Shown: piece after piece, positions 1-5,861 of the stretch | Numbering within the stretch: position 1 is the first letter of the stretch | How the letters are laid out: every line of letters begins with the position of its first letter | Assembly: GCA_016875975.1 (NCBI GenBank) | Contig: VGOF01000094.1 | Location: 1 to 6,018, forward strand | Origin: Chloroflexota bacterium | GTDB lineage: Bacteria > Chloroflexota > Dehalococcoidia > GIF9 > UBA5629 | Reading direction: 5' to 3' | DNA: 6,018 bases | Made by a program: the position numbers and the translations under genes | The notes under the pieces: model-generated | Seen by the model: only the letters and a program-made list of their open reading frames with translations | The model's database searches: none | What the model was told of the DNA's origin: nothing

Positions 1-2
1 CC

Positions 3-719
3 GAACCGATAATCGCTCCGCCCGAGGAGTATGCAGAGGAAACGGAGCAATATATCAAGGTCATCAAGGAGCATTCAAAAATCGAAGTAAAAACATTACT
101 TCACATTGGTTGTGGTGCCGGCGGCAACGATTACACGTTCAAGGAGCATTTTAGGGTAACAGGGGTGGACATCAGTGAAAACATGCTTGAAATTGCCAGA
201 CACCTTAACCCGGAAGTGGCTTATTTTCACGGCGATATGCGAACAATAGAACTGGACGGATGTTTCGATGCTGTGGCTATTCCTGATTCTATAGCTTATA
301 TGGCAATGGAAGAAGATCTTCAGAGTGTGCTTGTGACGGCGCAAAAACACCTGAAACCGGGCGGGGTGCTTCTTATCGTGGCCAGCACCGCGGAGCAGTT
401 CAGCCAGAACAATTTCATATATACCGGTACCAGAGGAGATATAGAGATTACCGTTTTTGAGAATAACTATATCCCCGATCCTGCCGAAACAATCTATGAG
501 GCAACACTTATCTATTTAATCCGCCGCCAGGGCGAACTTGAAATTTATACCGACCGTCATATTCTGGGGCTCTTCAAACTGCAGACATGGCTGGGCTTCT
601 TGAAAAAGGCCGGATTTGACATCGTAAATCAGACTAATATTGACCACGCCTATGACCGCTTCATCGCCGGAGAGGGTAAATACCAGCAATTGATGCTTGT
701 TTGCAGAAAGAATCTCTAA
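3..719 (+). CDS. Class I SAM-dependent methyltransferase, 5' end outside window
   Basis: The frame is open from the left edge, so the start codon lies upstream; 238 residues are visible. A GTG at 165 falls inside the SAM-binding fold and is not a credible start. Seen in sequence, numbering from position 3: motif I LLHIGCGAGGND (residues 32-43), the acidic residue ending strand 2 in GVDIS (D56), and FHGDM with D78. Next come a motif-IV-like FDAVAIPDS and a post-motif LKPGGVLLIVAS, the usual Rossmann methyltransferase order. The family transfers a methyl group from S-adenosylmethionine and is normally cytosolic. The C-terminal half (EIYTDRHILGLF, then a GF-type strand) is the usual variable cap. 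The substrate cannot be inferred. A second methyltransferase follows 44 bp downstream on the same strand, so co-transcription is plausible. The TAA stop is at 717-719. Confidence 0.9.
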   Translation, partial: EPIIAPPEEYAEETEQYIKVIKEHSKIEVKTLLHIGCGAGGNDYTFKEHFRVTGVDISENMLEIARHLNPEVAYFHGDMRTIELDGCFDAVAIPDSIAYMAMEEDLQSVLVTAQKHLKPGGVLLIVASTAEQFSQNNFIYTGTRGDIEITVFENNYIPDPAETIYEATLIYLIRRQGELEIYTDRHILGLFKLQTWLGFLKKAGFDIVNQTNIDHAYDRFIAGEGKYQQLMLVCRKNL

Positions 720-754
720 TATAAACGGCGTGAGAAAAGAACGTTCCAAATACT

Positions 755-759
755 GGAGG
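755..759 (+). promoter_or_regulatory. Ribosome binding site of the second methyltransferase
   Basis: GGAGG, four bases before the ATG at 764. It is a strong Shine-Dalgarno match and decides the start over later candidates. The 44 bp between the two methyltransferases show no promoter or terminator that I can support. Confidence 0.75.
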
Positions 760-763
760 CAAA

Positions 764-1525
764 ATGAAGCAATGGTATGAAACGTTATTCGAGAACTATG
801 GGCAACAATATGACAGAGAGAGCTTTGCTCAAGGAACAGTCGGAGAGTGTGATTTTATTGAGCAGGAGATCGGCTTTAACAAATCTATTAGAATTCTGGA
901 TATCGGGTGCGGGACAGGACGGCACTCCATTGAGTTATCAAAACGGGGCTACAATGTTAAAGGGATAGATTTGTCTGATTCACAGCTTACAAGGGCAAAA
1001 AAGAAAGCAGAGAAGCAGGGTCTCAAAATTGATTTCTCGAAATACGATGCCAGGAATTTACCTTTTGAAAACGAGTTTGATCTTGTGATAATGCTCTGCG
1101 AAGGCGCCTTCCCATTAATGGAAACAGATGAGATGAATTACGAGATACTCAAGAACGCAACAAAATCACTGAGGAAACGCGGGAAATTGGTCTTCACAAC
1201 ACTCAATGGCCTCTTCCCCCTATACCACTCGGTTGAAGAATTTTGCGCTTCTAATAGAGAACCAGGTAATGCCACTTACAGGAGTAATACTTTTGATTTA
1301 ATGACGTTTCGGGATCACAACATCACAGAGGTTGAAGATGACAGCGGTAATAAGAAAAAGCTGGAGTGTAATGAAAGGTATTATGTACCAAGCGAGATTA
1401 CTTGGCTATTGAAGACGCTGGGCTACACAAAAATTGAAATCTTTGGTGCAAAGCTTGGTGCTTTTTCTAGAAACGATAAGTTAACCACCGAAGATTTTGA
1501 AATGCTGGTTGTCGCTGAAAAATGA
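764..1525 (+). CDS. Class I SAM-dependent methyltransferase
   Basis: Complete 253-residue protein. The ATG at 764 is preceded by GGAGG at 755-759, four bases away, which fixes the start. Seen: an N-terminal lead MKQWYETLFENYGQQYD typical of small-molecule methyltransferases, motif I ILDIGCGTG (44-52), GIDLS with D69 as the likely ribose-binding acid, YDARNLPF with D95, motif IV FDLVIMLCEGAF (105-116), and LRKRGKLVFTTLN. The C-terminal part has a beta-rich insertion, ERYYVPSEITWLLKTLGY, of the sort that forms the substrate cap. The protein should be soluble and cytosolic. It is not a close repeat of the upstream methyltransferase: only the fold motifs are shared. The last 45 bases overlap, antisense, the tail of the broken minus-strand gene. 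The methylated substrate is unknown, and no DNA-methyltransferase motif such as NPPY is present. Confidence 0.93.
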   Translation: MKQWYETLFENYGQQYDRESFAQGTVGECDFIEQEIGFNKSIRILDIGCGTGRHSIELSKRGYNVKGIDLSDSQLTRAKKKAEKQGLKIDFSKYDARNLPFENEFDLVIMLCEGAFPLMETDEMNYEILKNATKSLRKRGKLVFTTLNGLFPLYHSVEEFCASNREPGNATYRSNTFDLMTFRDHNITEVEDDSGNKKKLECNERYYVPSEITWLLKTLGYTKIEIFGAKLGAFSRNDKLTTEDFEMLVVAEK

Positions 1526-1936
1526 CGAGGGTGATATGCACCGAGGCGCAGCTATTGTTTCATACGTGTCACCCGCCCACGGGTGACAGTAGTCGTAGGG
1601 TAGGTTTTCAAATCCACCGTTTGTCTCGGGAGAAGGCGGATGAGCCTCTTTCCAATTCTCAAACCAGGTTCGATCCATCTCAAGGCAGTTGATAACCCGA
1701 GTACGGCTCTGGGCAAAGAAGCTATACACCTTTTGATTCTCTCTATGAACCTTGTGAACCAGCTCCGCCAACTCACCATGTTGCACTCACCCCACTTCCA
1801 CTGTTGGAACGCTTCGTTAAAGAGGGTCCAGGATAGAATGCATCCGCATATCATAGTAGGCATCGGTCAACGCTTGCTGATATTCCCATAGTGCCCTCTT
1901 GTGCTCCTTCATTGTCTTGTTCTCCGTTCTTTGCAT
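1481..1936 (-). pseudogene. Conserved hypothetical protein with two compensating frameshifts
   Basis: Reading the minus strand from ATG 1936-1934 gives 39 residues ending in DMRMHSILDPL, then TAA (1819-1817). Dropping one A at 1817/1818 turns TAAC into TAC and gives LYEAFQQWKWGE. A missing base near 1787-1790 then returns to the first frame, giving QHGELAELVHKVHRENQKVY, later FFAQSRTRVIN and DRTWFENWKEAHPPSPE (to about 1613). The joined product, about 105 residues, resembles a small conserved hypothetical family that I recall from Chloroflexota, with RMH.ILDPLYEAF, VHrENQ and WFE.W..eHPPP motifs; its function is unknown. The frame stays open to TAA 1481-1483, but the last part runs antisense through the 3' end of the methyltransferase and is probably not native. 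Either a recent pseudogene or two assembly indels would explain this. Confidence 0.65.
1567..1588. repeat. Perfect 9-bp inverted repeat, possible bidirectional terminator
   Basis: The arms TGTCACCCG (1567-1575) and CGGGTGACA (1580-1588) are perfectly complementary around a CCCA loop. It lies 42 bases past the methyltransferase stop, at the convergent junction with the broken minus-strand gene. Neither side has a clear T-run, so an intrinsic terminator is only a guess. It also sits inside the open tail of the pseudogene, which argues that the tail is not native coding sequence. Confidence 0.5.
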
Positions 1937-1943
1937 CGCTAAA

Positions 1944-1947
1944 CTCC
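1944..1947 (-). promoter_or_regulatory. Ribosome binding site of the broken minus-strand gene
   Basis: GGAG on the minus strand, seven bases before ATG 1936. A well-placed Shine-Dalgarno supports this ATG as the original start and shows that the damaged frame was once a real gene. Confidence 0.55.
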
Positions 1948-1979
1948 GCCCATAGTCATTTTAATACTTTCTTAGAGCG

Positions 1980-1996
1980 TGCATGAAGTACATGCA
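1980..1996. promoter_or_regulatory. Dyad TGCATGaagtaCATGCA, candidate operator
   Basis: A perfect 6-bp inverted repeat with a 5-base spacer. It lies between two divergent genes, 21 bases upstream of the -35 element proposed for the TPR/SEC-C gene. The size and position would suit a dimeric regulator, but one occurrence in the window is weak evidence and chance cannot be excluded. Confidence 0.25.
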
Positions 1997-2017
1997 AAAC
2001 CGAAGCTACAGGTGACC

Positions 2018-2046
2018 TTGCCCCTTCATCTTCAGAAGTTTATAAT
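2018..2046 (+). promoter_or_regulatory. Sigma-70-type promoter of the TPR/SEC-C gene
   Basis: TTGCCC at 2018-2023 (four of six consensus matches), a 17-bp spacer, and a perfect TATAAT at 2041-2046. Transcription would start near 2053, leaving about 45 bases of leader before ATG 2098. The spacing and the perfect -10 make this the best promoter in the window. Confidence 0.55.
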
Positions 2047-2097
2047 CAGAGGCATAACCATAATTGAGCTAATAAAAACGCTGGAAAACAAGAAAAC

Positions 2098-4437
2098 ATG
2101 GCAAAAAAACCAACGCACTGGCAACTTGAAACCCTATCCAGCATGACGACCGAGGCAATTGTGGATAAGTTTAAAGAGCTTGTTCCTGATTTTGACCTCA
2201 GCTCTTTCCTTGCCAAAACGGACAAGTACCTTGCCTGTGAAGACCTCTCAGAAGAAGAATACTACCCCCGGGCCACCTTCTCAGATTTCGATGAGGATTT
2301 CATCTGGATGGCCTGTGAAGAACTGTGGAAGCGGCTGGTTCCTGACAGGCCATCGGTGGAACACGTTGCCGACCAGTTTGACGACTTAGTTGAAAAGATA
2401 ATCAAGGCGGCAGAAAAGCGCAAGTGGAAAGAGGTAGTCCGCCTAAGCCAGAAGACTCTCGACCTGATTTGCCAGTACACAATCGAAATAGCTCCTGCCG
2501 GCCACAGGTTGCGACGCGACTTCTACGAGAAACTCCGTGAAGCGACTTTCTACGATTTCGACAGCGTCTTGGAGGACTTGATTTTCAATCTAATGGGGAA
2601 TGGGGAATATAAAAAAATAATCGATATCGCAGGAACCATCGGTGACGCCCTTGGTGATGACAGACTCCTTGACTACAAGGCTGAGAGCCTATTCGCACTT
2701 GGCAAGAGAAACGAAGCAGAGCGGTGTTACCAGGCTATCATAAACCGTAACCCTGACAACCCCTGGGTCTCCCTGCACGCTGGGGACTGCTACGTCACGT
2801 ACGGTGAAAAGGATATCAGCAAGGCAAAAATGCACTACCTCAAAGCGCTGAGTGTAGCCGAAAGCCACCGGAAGCAGCCTGACAGCAAGGACGAGTTACG
2901 GGCAGTATATCACAGGCTTATCGCTCTGGCTAATGATTCTGGGGACTATGCCGAGGCTGACCGTTACCAACATCTTCTCAATTCAATAGAGACCAAAAAA
3001 GTAGGTCGCAATGACCCCTGTCCCTGTGGCAGCGGCAAGAAGTACAAGAAATGCTGCGGGCATGAACCAGTCACTGAACCAAAGCCACCATTCCTTGACC
3101 GGCGAATGATGGAGCGAGACCTTCTTGCCCTCAAGCAAGCAGTCGAAGAAAAGGGCATCGAATCAGAAGAGGACCTGAAAAGATACCTGGACGATATCAA
3201 CAAGGCAGGCAAGACTCCTCAGTGGATACCGGAGACACCGCTGGAGAAGGCTCAGAATCTGATATTTGAAGCTCTCGAGACCGAAGGGAAAAGAAGATAT
3301 GAGCTTGTGCGGCAGGCGCTCAAAATATCGCCCGACTGTGCTGATGCCTACATCTTATTGGCAGAGGAAACAGCACAGAGCCTGGAAGAGGAGCGAAAAC
3401 TGTACGAGGCTGGGGTCAAGGCGGCTGAACGTACTCTGGGGAGCAAAACCTTTGAGGAAGAGGCTGGCCATTTCTGGTCTAATGTGGAGACTCGCCCATA
3501 TATGCGAGCCAGAACTGGTCTTGCCCAATGCCTGTGGTTTCTGGGAAAACGCCAGGAAGCTATCGAGCACTACCATGAACTTCTACGGCTTAACCCCAAC
3601 GACAATCAAGGAATCCGATATTTGCTAGCGGCGAGTCTCCTTGAGATGGGTGAAATCGATACCCTACAAAAATTACTGGGGCAATATGACGAGACTACGG
3701 CAGCCTGTCTCTACACAAAAGCACTCGTCAGCTATGTCAGACAAGGAGACACCGCAGAGACACGCAGACACCTCCGGGAAGCAATGAAATACAATCCTCA
3801 CGTTGCTCCTTACATCCTCAGCGAGAAGAAGCTTCCCAGAGAATTACCACAACGCATGGGGTTTGGAACTGAAGACGAGGCCATCGTTTACGCCGCCGAG
3901 TTTGGTCTTGGCTGGCGCAACACAAAAGGGGCGCTCGAATGGCTACGGACAGCTTGCGGCAGGACCACAGCACAAGGAAAGCAAAGCCAAAGCAAAGTCC
4001 CCGATGTGCCCGAGGTATTCCTCCGGGCGTTTGACTCGGAAGATGGAAAACGCCCCCCAAAAAGGCAGACGAAAGTAGATAAAAAAGGGAAGCAAAAGCA
4101 ATCGGCAGAATTGCCCCTGGCTACTATCGCTTTGTACGGGCCAGATGATACGACGCCAACCAAGGTGACAGTGGGCATTATCAAACAATGGGAGGGGGAA
4201 CCCACGGAACTAAAAAGGTGGTGGGGCGAAAACGTGATTCGTGACCCCGTCGTCCGGGCAGAAATCCTCGAATTTATCAAGGCACATGGCGCCAAGAGTG
4301 TGGTAGCAACCGATGGCATAATTGGCTGCCCTCATGAAGAGGGCATCGACTTCACGGTTGGAGAAGATTGTCCATATTGCCCCTTCTGGCGAGAGAACAA
4401 GCACAAGCGCCAGGATTCAAAAGACACAAGGCGGTAG
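2098..4437 (+). CDS. TPR-repeat protein with central SEC-C zinc motif and C-terminal CPH/CPYC module
   Basis: The product has 779 residues and no signal peptide or membrane segment, so it should be cytosolic. Domains in order: an acidic helical N-terminus (1-190); TPR-like repeats (about 192-297, for example [19 protein letters not shown]); a SEC-C motif [18 protein letters not shown] (303-320), whose CxC and CC pair should bind zinc as in SecA tails; and further TPR-like helices. The stretch 457-508, with ETRPYM and [11 protein letters not shown], resembles the ST7-type TPR region. After it come [21 protein letters not shown] (588-608) and a Lys/Gln-rich linker (about 640-672). A C-terminal module (676-764) starts at LYGPDD and ends in [18 protein letters not shown], with C744, H746, C758 and C761 as a likely metal site. 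ATG 2098 has only a weak Shine-Dalgarno (GGAAA in the leader), but a promoter sits just upstream. Scaffold or adaptor work is inferred from TPR plus SEC-C; no partner or reaction is shown. Confidence 0.9.
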   Translation: MAKKPTHWQLETLSSMTTEAIVDKFKELVPDFDLSSFLAKTDKYLACEDLSEEEYYPRATFSDFDEDFIWMACEELWKRLVPDRPSVEHVADQFDDLVEKIIKAAEKRKWKEVVRLSQKTLDLICQYTIEIAPAGHRLRRDFYEKLREATFYDFDSVLEDLIFNLMGNGEYKKIIDIAGTIGDALGDDRLLDYKAESLFALGKRNEAERCYQAIINRNPDNPWVSLHAGDCYVTYGEKDISKAKMHYLKALSVAESHRKQPDSKDELRAVYHRLIALANDSGDYAEADRYQHLLNSIETKKVGRNDPCPCGSGKKYKKCCGHEPVTEPKPPFLDRRMMERDLLALKQAVEEKGIESEEDLKRYLDDINKAGKTPQWIPETPLEKAQNLIFEALETEGKRRYELVRQALKISPDCADAYILLAEETAQSLEEERKLYEAGVKAAERTLGSKTFEEEAGHFWSNVETRPYMRARTGLAQCLWFLGKRQEAIEHYHELLRLNPNDNQGIRYLLAASLLEMGEIDTLQKLLGQYDETTAACLYTKALVSYVRQGDTAETRRHLREAMKYNPHVAPYILSEKKLPRELPQRMGFGTEDEAIVYAAEFGLGWRNTKGALEWLRTACGRTTAQGKQSQSKVPDVPEVFLRAFDSEDGKRPPKRQTKVDKKGKQKQSAELPLATIALYGPDDTTPTKVTVGIIKQWEGEPTELKRWWGENVIRDPVVRAEILEFIKAHGAKSVVATDGIIGCPHEEGIDFTVGEDCPYCPFWRENKHKRQDSKDTRR

Positions 4438-4657
4438 CCTTTCATAGCAACACACAAACATCTCCACCAAATCCCCAGCCACCGTCGCTGGCAGGCAACT
4501 CACTCCGAATGTAAGCGCTTTTCTTCCCGGGACACTGAGTAGCAGCTAAATAAGACTGACTAACGTGCAGCCTTGTCAGTTTGAAAGATAGCCGATATTT
4601 ATTAGCTTCGTCTCTCCTAATCGATAACGTATAATATTGCTTACTACGGACTCCGCC
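4438..4657. other. Intergenic region with a possible promoter
   Basis: There are 220 bases between the TPR/SEC-C stop and the remnant gene. I see no gene here. TATAAT at 4630-4635 lies 22 bases before ATG 4658 and could be the -10 of the remnant gene. A matching -35 is poor (TTCGTC at 4606-4611, 18-bp spacing). No T-tailed terminator follows the stop at 4437. Confidence 0.35.
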
Positions 4658-4939
4658 ATGAATGCATATCTAGTAAGAGTAGGGATAAATATAACCCCAG
4701 AGTCATGAGGCTGGGTTGCGCCTGTTGACCCGGGAACACATAGTTTTGCGGACGTCCCAATCGTGGAGAAAGAGGCTAAGGGGGAGAAGCCAATTCGCAC
4801 CAAATATGGCACAACTTACGACGAATTTAAGCAAGTGTGCGCCTCTTTAGGCGTAGAACTCCCGCAGAAACTTGTAGGGCAAAAATCGCATCTCGACCCG
4901 GATTTCAAATACTTGACTTATGGAGATGAGGGCTTCACA
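4658..4939 (+). pseudogene. Truncated Nmad3-like gene with an in-frame TGA
   Basis: ATG 4658 opens MNAYLVRVGINITPES, then TGA (4706-4708). The same frame continues as GWVAPVDPGTHSFADVPIVE, TYDEFKQVCASLGVELPQKL and HLDPDFKYLTYGDEGF. From memory this matches the N-terminal part of the proteins Pfam calls putative nucleotide modification associated domain 3 (Nmad3), which read like RVGID..GGWNAP and HLDPDF.HLTYGD. The expected residue at the stop is Gly, and GGA to TGA is one substitution. Coding likeness ends at 4939, exactly where a TGTAG hairpin repeat begins; the rest of the gene is absent from the window. GTG 4763 could start the downstream piece, but it lies mid-domain and its product would run into repeats, ending at 5074. 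The family function is only predicted, a link to modified DNA bases. The family call is moderate; the gene being broken is well supported. Confidence 0.7.
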
Positions 4940-4971
4940 TGTAGAGCGGGACTTCAGCCCCGCTTTCTACA
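4940..4971 (+). repeat. TGTAG-type GC-rich hairpin repeat, copy 1
   Basis: TGTAGA (4940-4945) pairs with TCTACA (4966-4971), and GCGGG (4946-4950) pairs with CCCGC (4959-4963), leaving a TT bulge and a loop around ACTTCAGC. It belongs to the same family as the inverted copy at 5273-5300. It starts at the codon where the Nmad3-like reading frame stops making sense. Confidence 0.7.
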
Positions 4972-5008
4972 CTTTTGCCTCTTGGCTATTAACTTTTGGC
5001 ATTGGCTG

Positions 5009-5047
5009 TCCTCTCTCCCCTTGTGGAAGAGAGTTAGAGTGAGGTGG
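5009..5047 (+). repeat. CTCTCCCCTTGTGG-type interspersed repeat
   Basis: The stem CTCTCTCCC (5011-5019) and GGAAGAGAG (5025-5033) pair with one mismatch around a CTTGT loop, and GTTAGAGTGAGGTGG follows. It is a degenerate version of the CCCTCTCCC…GGGAGAGGG…TTAGGGTGAGG repeat that I recall as common in Chloroflexota and other environmental genomes. No protein-coding signal is apparent. Confidence 0.55.
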
Positions 5048-5075
5048 CCCAGGTCGTCATCACAGTTCTTTTAAC

Positions 5076-5097
5076 TGTCATTGCGGGCATTTAAATT
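5076..5097 (+). repeat. Partial GTCATTGCG unit (left arm only)
   Basis: TGTCATTGCGGGC starts like a full unit of the adjacent family, but the GCAAT right arm is missing and an AT-rich ATTTAAATT follows. It is a half unit abutting the next complete unit. Confidence 0.45.
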
Positions 5098-5154
5098 GTC
5101 ACCGCGAGTCCCGATGCAGTCGGGACGATGATATCGGGGCGACGTGGCGGTCTC
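5098..5154 (+). repeat. Hairpin repeat unit A with nested palindrome
   Basis: The outer arms ACCGC (5101-5105) and GCGGT (5147-5151) are complementary. After GTCACCGCGAG the unit carries TCCCGATGCAGTCGGGA (5109-5125) plus CGATGATATCGGGG, and then resumes with CGACGTGGCGGTCTC. The simpler unit B reads GAG directly into CGAAG, so A looks like B with an insert at that point. Confidence 0.7.
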
Positions 5155-5164
5155 AGCCCCTTCC

Positions 5165-5192
5165 GTCACCGCGAGCGAAGCGTGGCGGTCTC
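5165..5192 (+). repeat. Hairpin repeat unit B (simple form)
   Basis: GTCACCGCGAG is followed directly by CGAAGCGTGGCGGTCTC. The arms ACCGC (5168-5172) and GCGGT (5185-5189) pair. It is the uninterrupted version of unit A and defines the insertion site in A. Confidence 0.7.
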
Positions 5193-5200
5193 CTCACCCT

Positions 5201-5240
5201 GTCATTCTTGAGTCCCGAGGCAATCGGGACGAAGAATCCC
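5201..5240 (+). repeat. Hairpin repeat unit C with nested palindrome
   Basis: The outer arms ATTCTT (5204-5209) and AAGAAT (5232-5237) pair. Between GAG and CGAAG sits TCCCGAGGCAATCGGGA (5213-5229), the same palindrome type at the same site as in unit A, although the outer arms have a different sequence. Confidence 0.7.
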
Positions 5241-5272
5241 TTGGCAGCGCGACCTTTCAGAGTCGCTCAGGG

Positions 5273-5300
5273 GACGGCGGGGCCAAAGCCCCGCGCTACA
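5273..5300 (-). repeat. TGTAG-type GC-rich hairpin repeat, copy 2
   Basis: On the minus strand it reads TGTAGCGCGGGGC, loop TTTG, then GCCCCGC, a perfect 7-bp stem (5277-5283 with 5288-5294). It lies five bases past the stop of the CARDB-domain frame and could slow or end minus-strand transcription, though no T-run follows. It is inverted relative to copy 1 at 4940. Confidence 0.7.
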
Positions 5301-5305
5301 TTGGG

Positions 5306-5785
5306 TTAATATGACCTGCGGCGGAAGGCTGCCACCAATACCACTATCACTGCCAGGAACAGCCCGCCCATGAGCAATATGGGAAGCAAGCCATTACGGA
5401 ATGAGGAAACCTTGTCTTCCTCTCTGACCACCAGGAAGCTGGCCCTCTGGTCGCCCACGCTGATTTCATACTTACCCGGCTTGGCTTTCTCCACGGTAAA
5501 GGTAACCGTCCTGGCAGCGCCCGGCTCCAAACTTAAGGTCTGAACCTGCTCGGTGAAACCGTTTATCACCAGGGCTATGTTGGTGCTTCCTGCCGTCTCC
5601 CCCTCATTGACTATGTCTGCGGTAACCGTCACCGGCTGGTTGACCCGTGCTACCCTGGAACTAACGCTGACCTGCCTGGGCTTGAGGCCAGGCGGCGTAT
5701 TGCGCAGCGGCAGTTCACCAGTGGAGGCGCCCTCTGCTGCTCTTCTAGTCCCGCCATATCCACCTGTCTCCCGCCCTATATCTCT
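5306..5785 (-). pseudogene. CARDB-domain membrane-anchored protein lacking its N-terminus
   Basis: The minus-strand frame is open from 5842 to the TAA at 5308-5306. Protein-like sequence starts after the repeat at 5786. It shows a low-complexity linker (GGYGGTRRAAEGASTGELPL), then a beta-rich CARDB-like domain from PPGLKPRQVSV to ASFLVV (about 5698-5426) with the typical VTVTADIVNEGETAGS. A transmembrane helix follows (LLPILLMGGLFLAVIVVLV, about 5389-5324), then FRRRSY. The domain would lie outside the cell, with the RRR tail inside. GTG 5632 is the first usable start but lies inside the CARDB domain and would remove its first strands. Upstream, the frame enters repeat units E and D without any ATG, GTG or TTG, then reaches a TGA at 5845-5843. 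Signal peptide and start are therefore missing. Loss by repeat-associated rearrangement is the simplest reading; an unusual start codon is the alternative. Confidence 0.65.
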
Positions 5786-5823
5786 GGATTCTTCGTCCCG
5801 ATTGTATCGGGGCTCGCAGTGAC
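5786..5823 (-). repeat. Hairpin repeat unit E, mixed arms with nested palindrome
   Basis: The minus strand reads GTCACTGCGAG, then CCCCGATACAATCGGGA, then CGAAGAATCC. The nested palindrome is at the same GAG/CGAAG site as in units A and C. The outer arms do not match: ACTGC would need GCAGT, but AGAAT is present. This makes it look like a join of two unit types. It borders the protein-like part of the CARDB frame. Confidence 0.65.
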
Positions 5824-5832
5824 AAGGTAGGC

Positions 5833-5861
5833 GGGGATTGCTTCACCTCGTTCGCAATGAC
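5833..5861 (-). repeat. Hairpin repeat unit D (simple form)
   Basis: The minus strand reads GTCATTGCGAACGAGGTGAA then GCAATCCCC. The arms ATTGC and GCAAT pair. It is tandem with unit E, and both are oriented opposite to units A to C. Confidence 0.65.

Larger units (their letters stand above)
4972..5305. other. Repeat-rich region without a gene
   Basis: This stretch holds the CTCTCC-type repeat, a half unit, units A, B and C, and the inverted TGTAG hairpin, with only short unassigned spacers between them. The continuation of the upstream reading frame to TAA at 5072-5074 shows no protein-like sequence. I see no gene, no regular spacing and no identical repeats of CRISPR type. Confidence 0.7.

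Noticed and set aside
1552..1863. Minus-strand 103-codon frame overlapping the broken hypothetical gene
   Set aside because: Only the stretch FNEAFQQWKWGE, between the two frameshifts, is meaningful. The remainder is out-of-frame reading of the same gene.
3888..4319. 143-codon minus-strand frame inside the TPR/SEC-C gene
   Set aside because: It lies wholly antisense to a well-supported gene, is Ser/Pro/Leu-rich as shadow frames often are, and has no domain likeness.
4475..4491. CCAGC/GCTGG dyad after the TPR/SEC-C stop as a terminator
   Set aside because: Only 5 bp of stem and no T-run after it; easily expected by chance.
4706..4708. TGA in the Nmad3-like frame read as selenocysteine or reassigned tryptophan
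   Set aside because: The family position is Gly, no SECIS-like hairpin is evident directly after it, and the methyltransferase at 764-1525 ends with TGA as a normal stop. A point mutation plus 3' truncation explains it better.
4576..4812. Minus-strand open frame opposite the Nmad3-like remnant
   Set aside because: It is a mirror of the coding remnant on the other strand, with no ribosome binding site or family likeness.
4763..5074. GTG-started 103-residue protein
   Set aside because: The start lies mid-domain, about 35 codons after the natural ATG, and the last 45 or so residues are translation of hairpin repeats.
4940..5300. Inverted TGTAG hairpins as the ends of an insertion sequence
   Set aside because: No transposase-like reading frame lies between them, and I saw no target-site duplication at the outer edges.
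5098..5861. Repeated GTCA…GAG units considered as a CRISPR array
   Set aside because: The units differ in sequence, occur in both orientations, abut or are spaced irregularly, and are interrupted by nested palindromes. No identical direct repeats with even spacers exist, and no cas gene is in the window.
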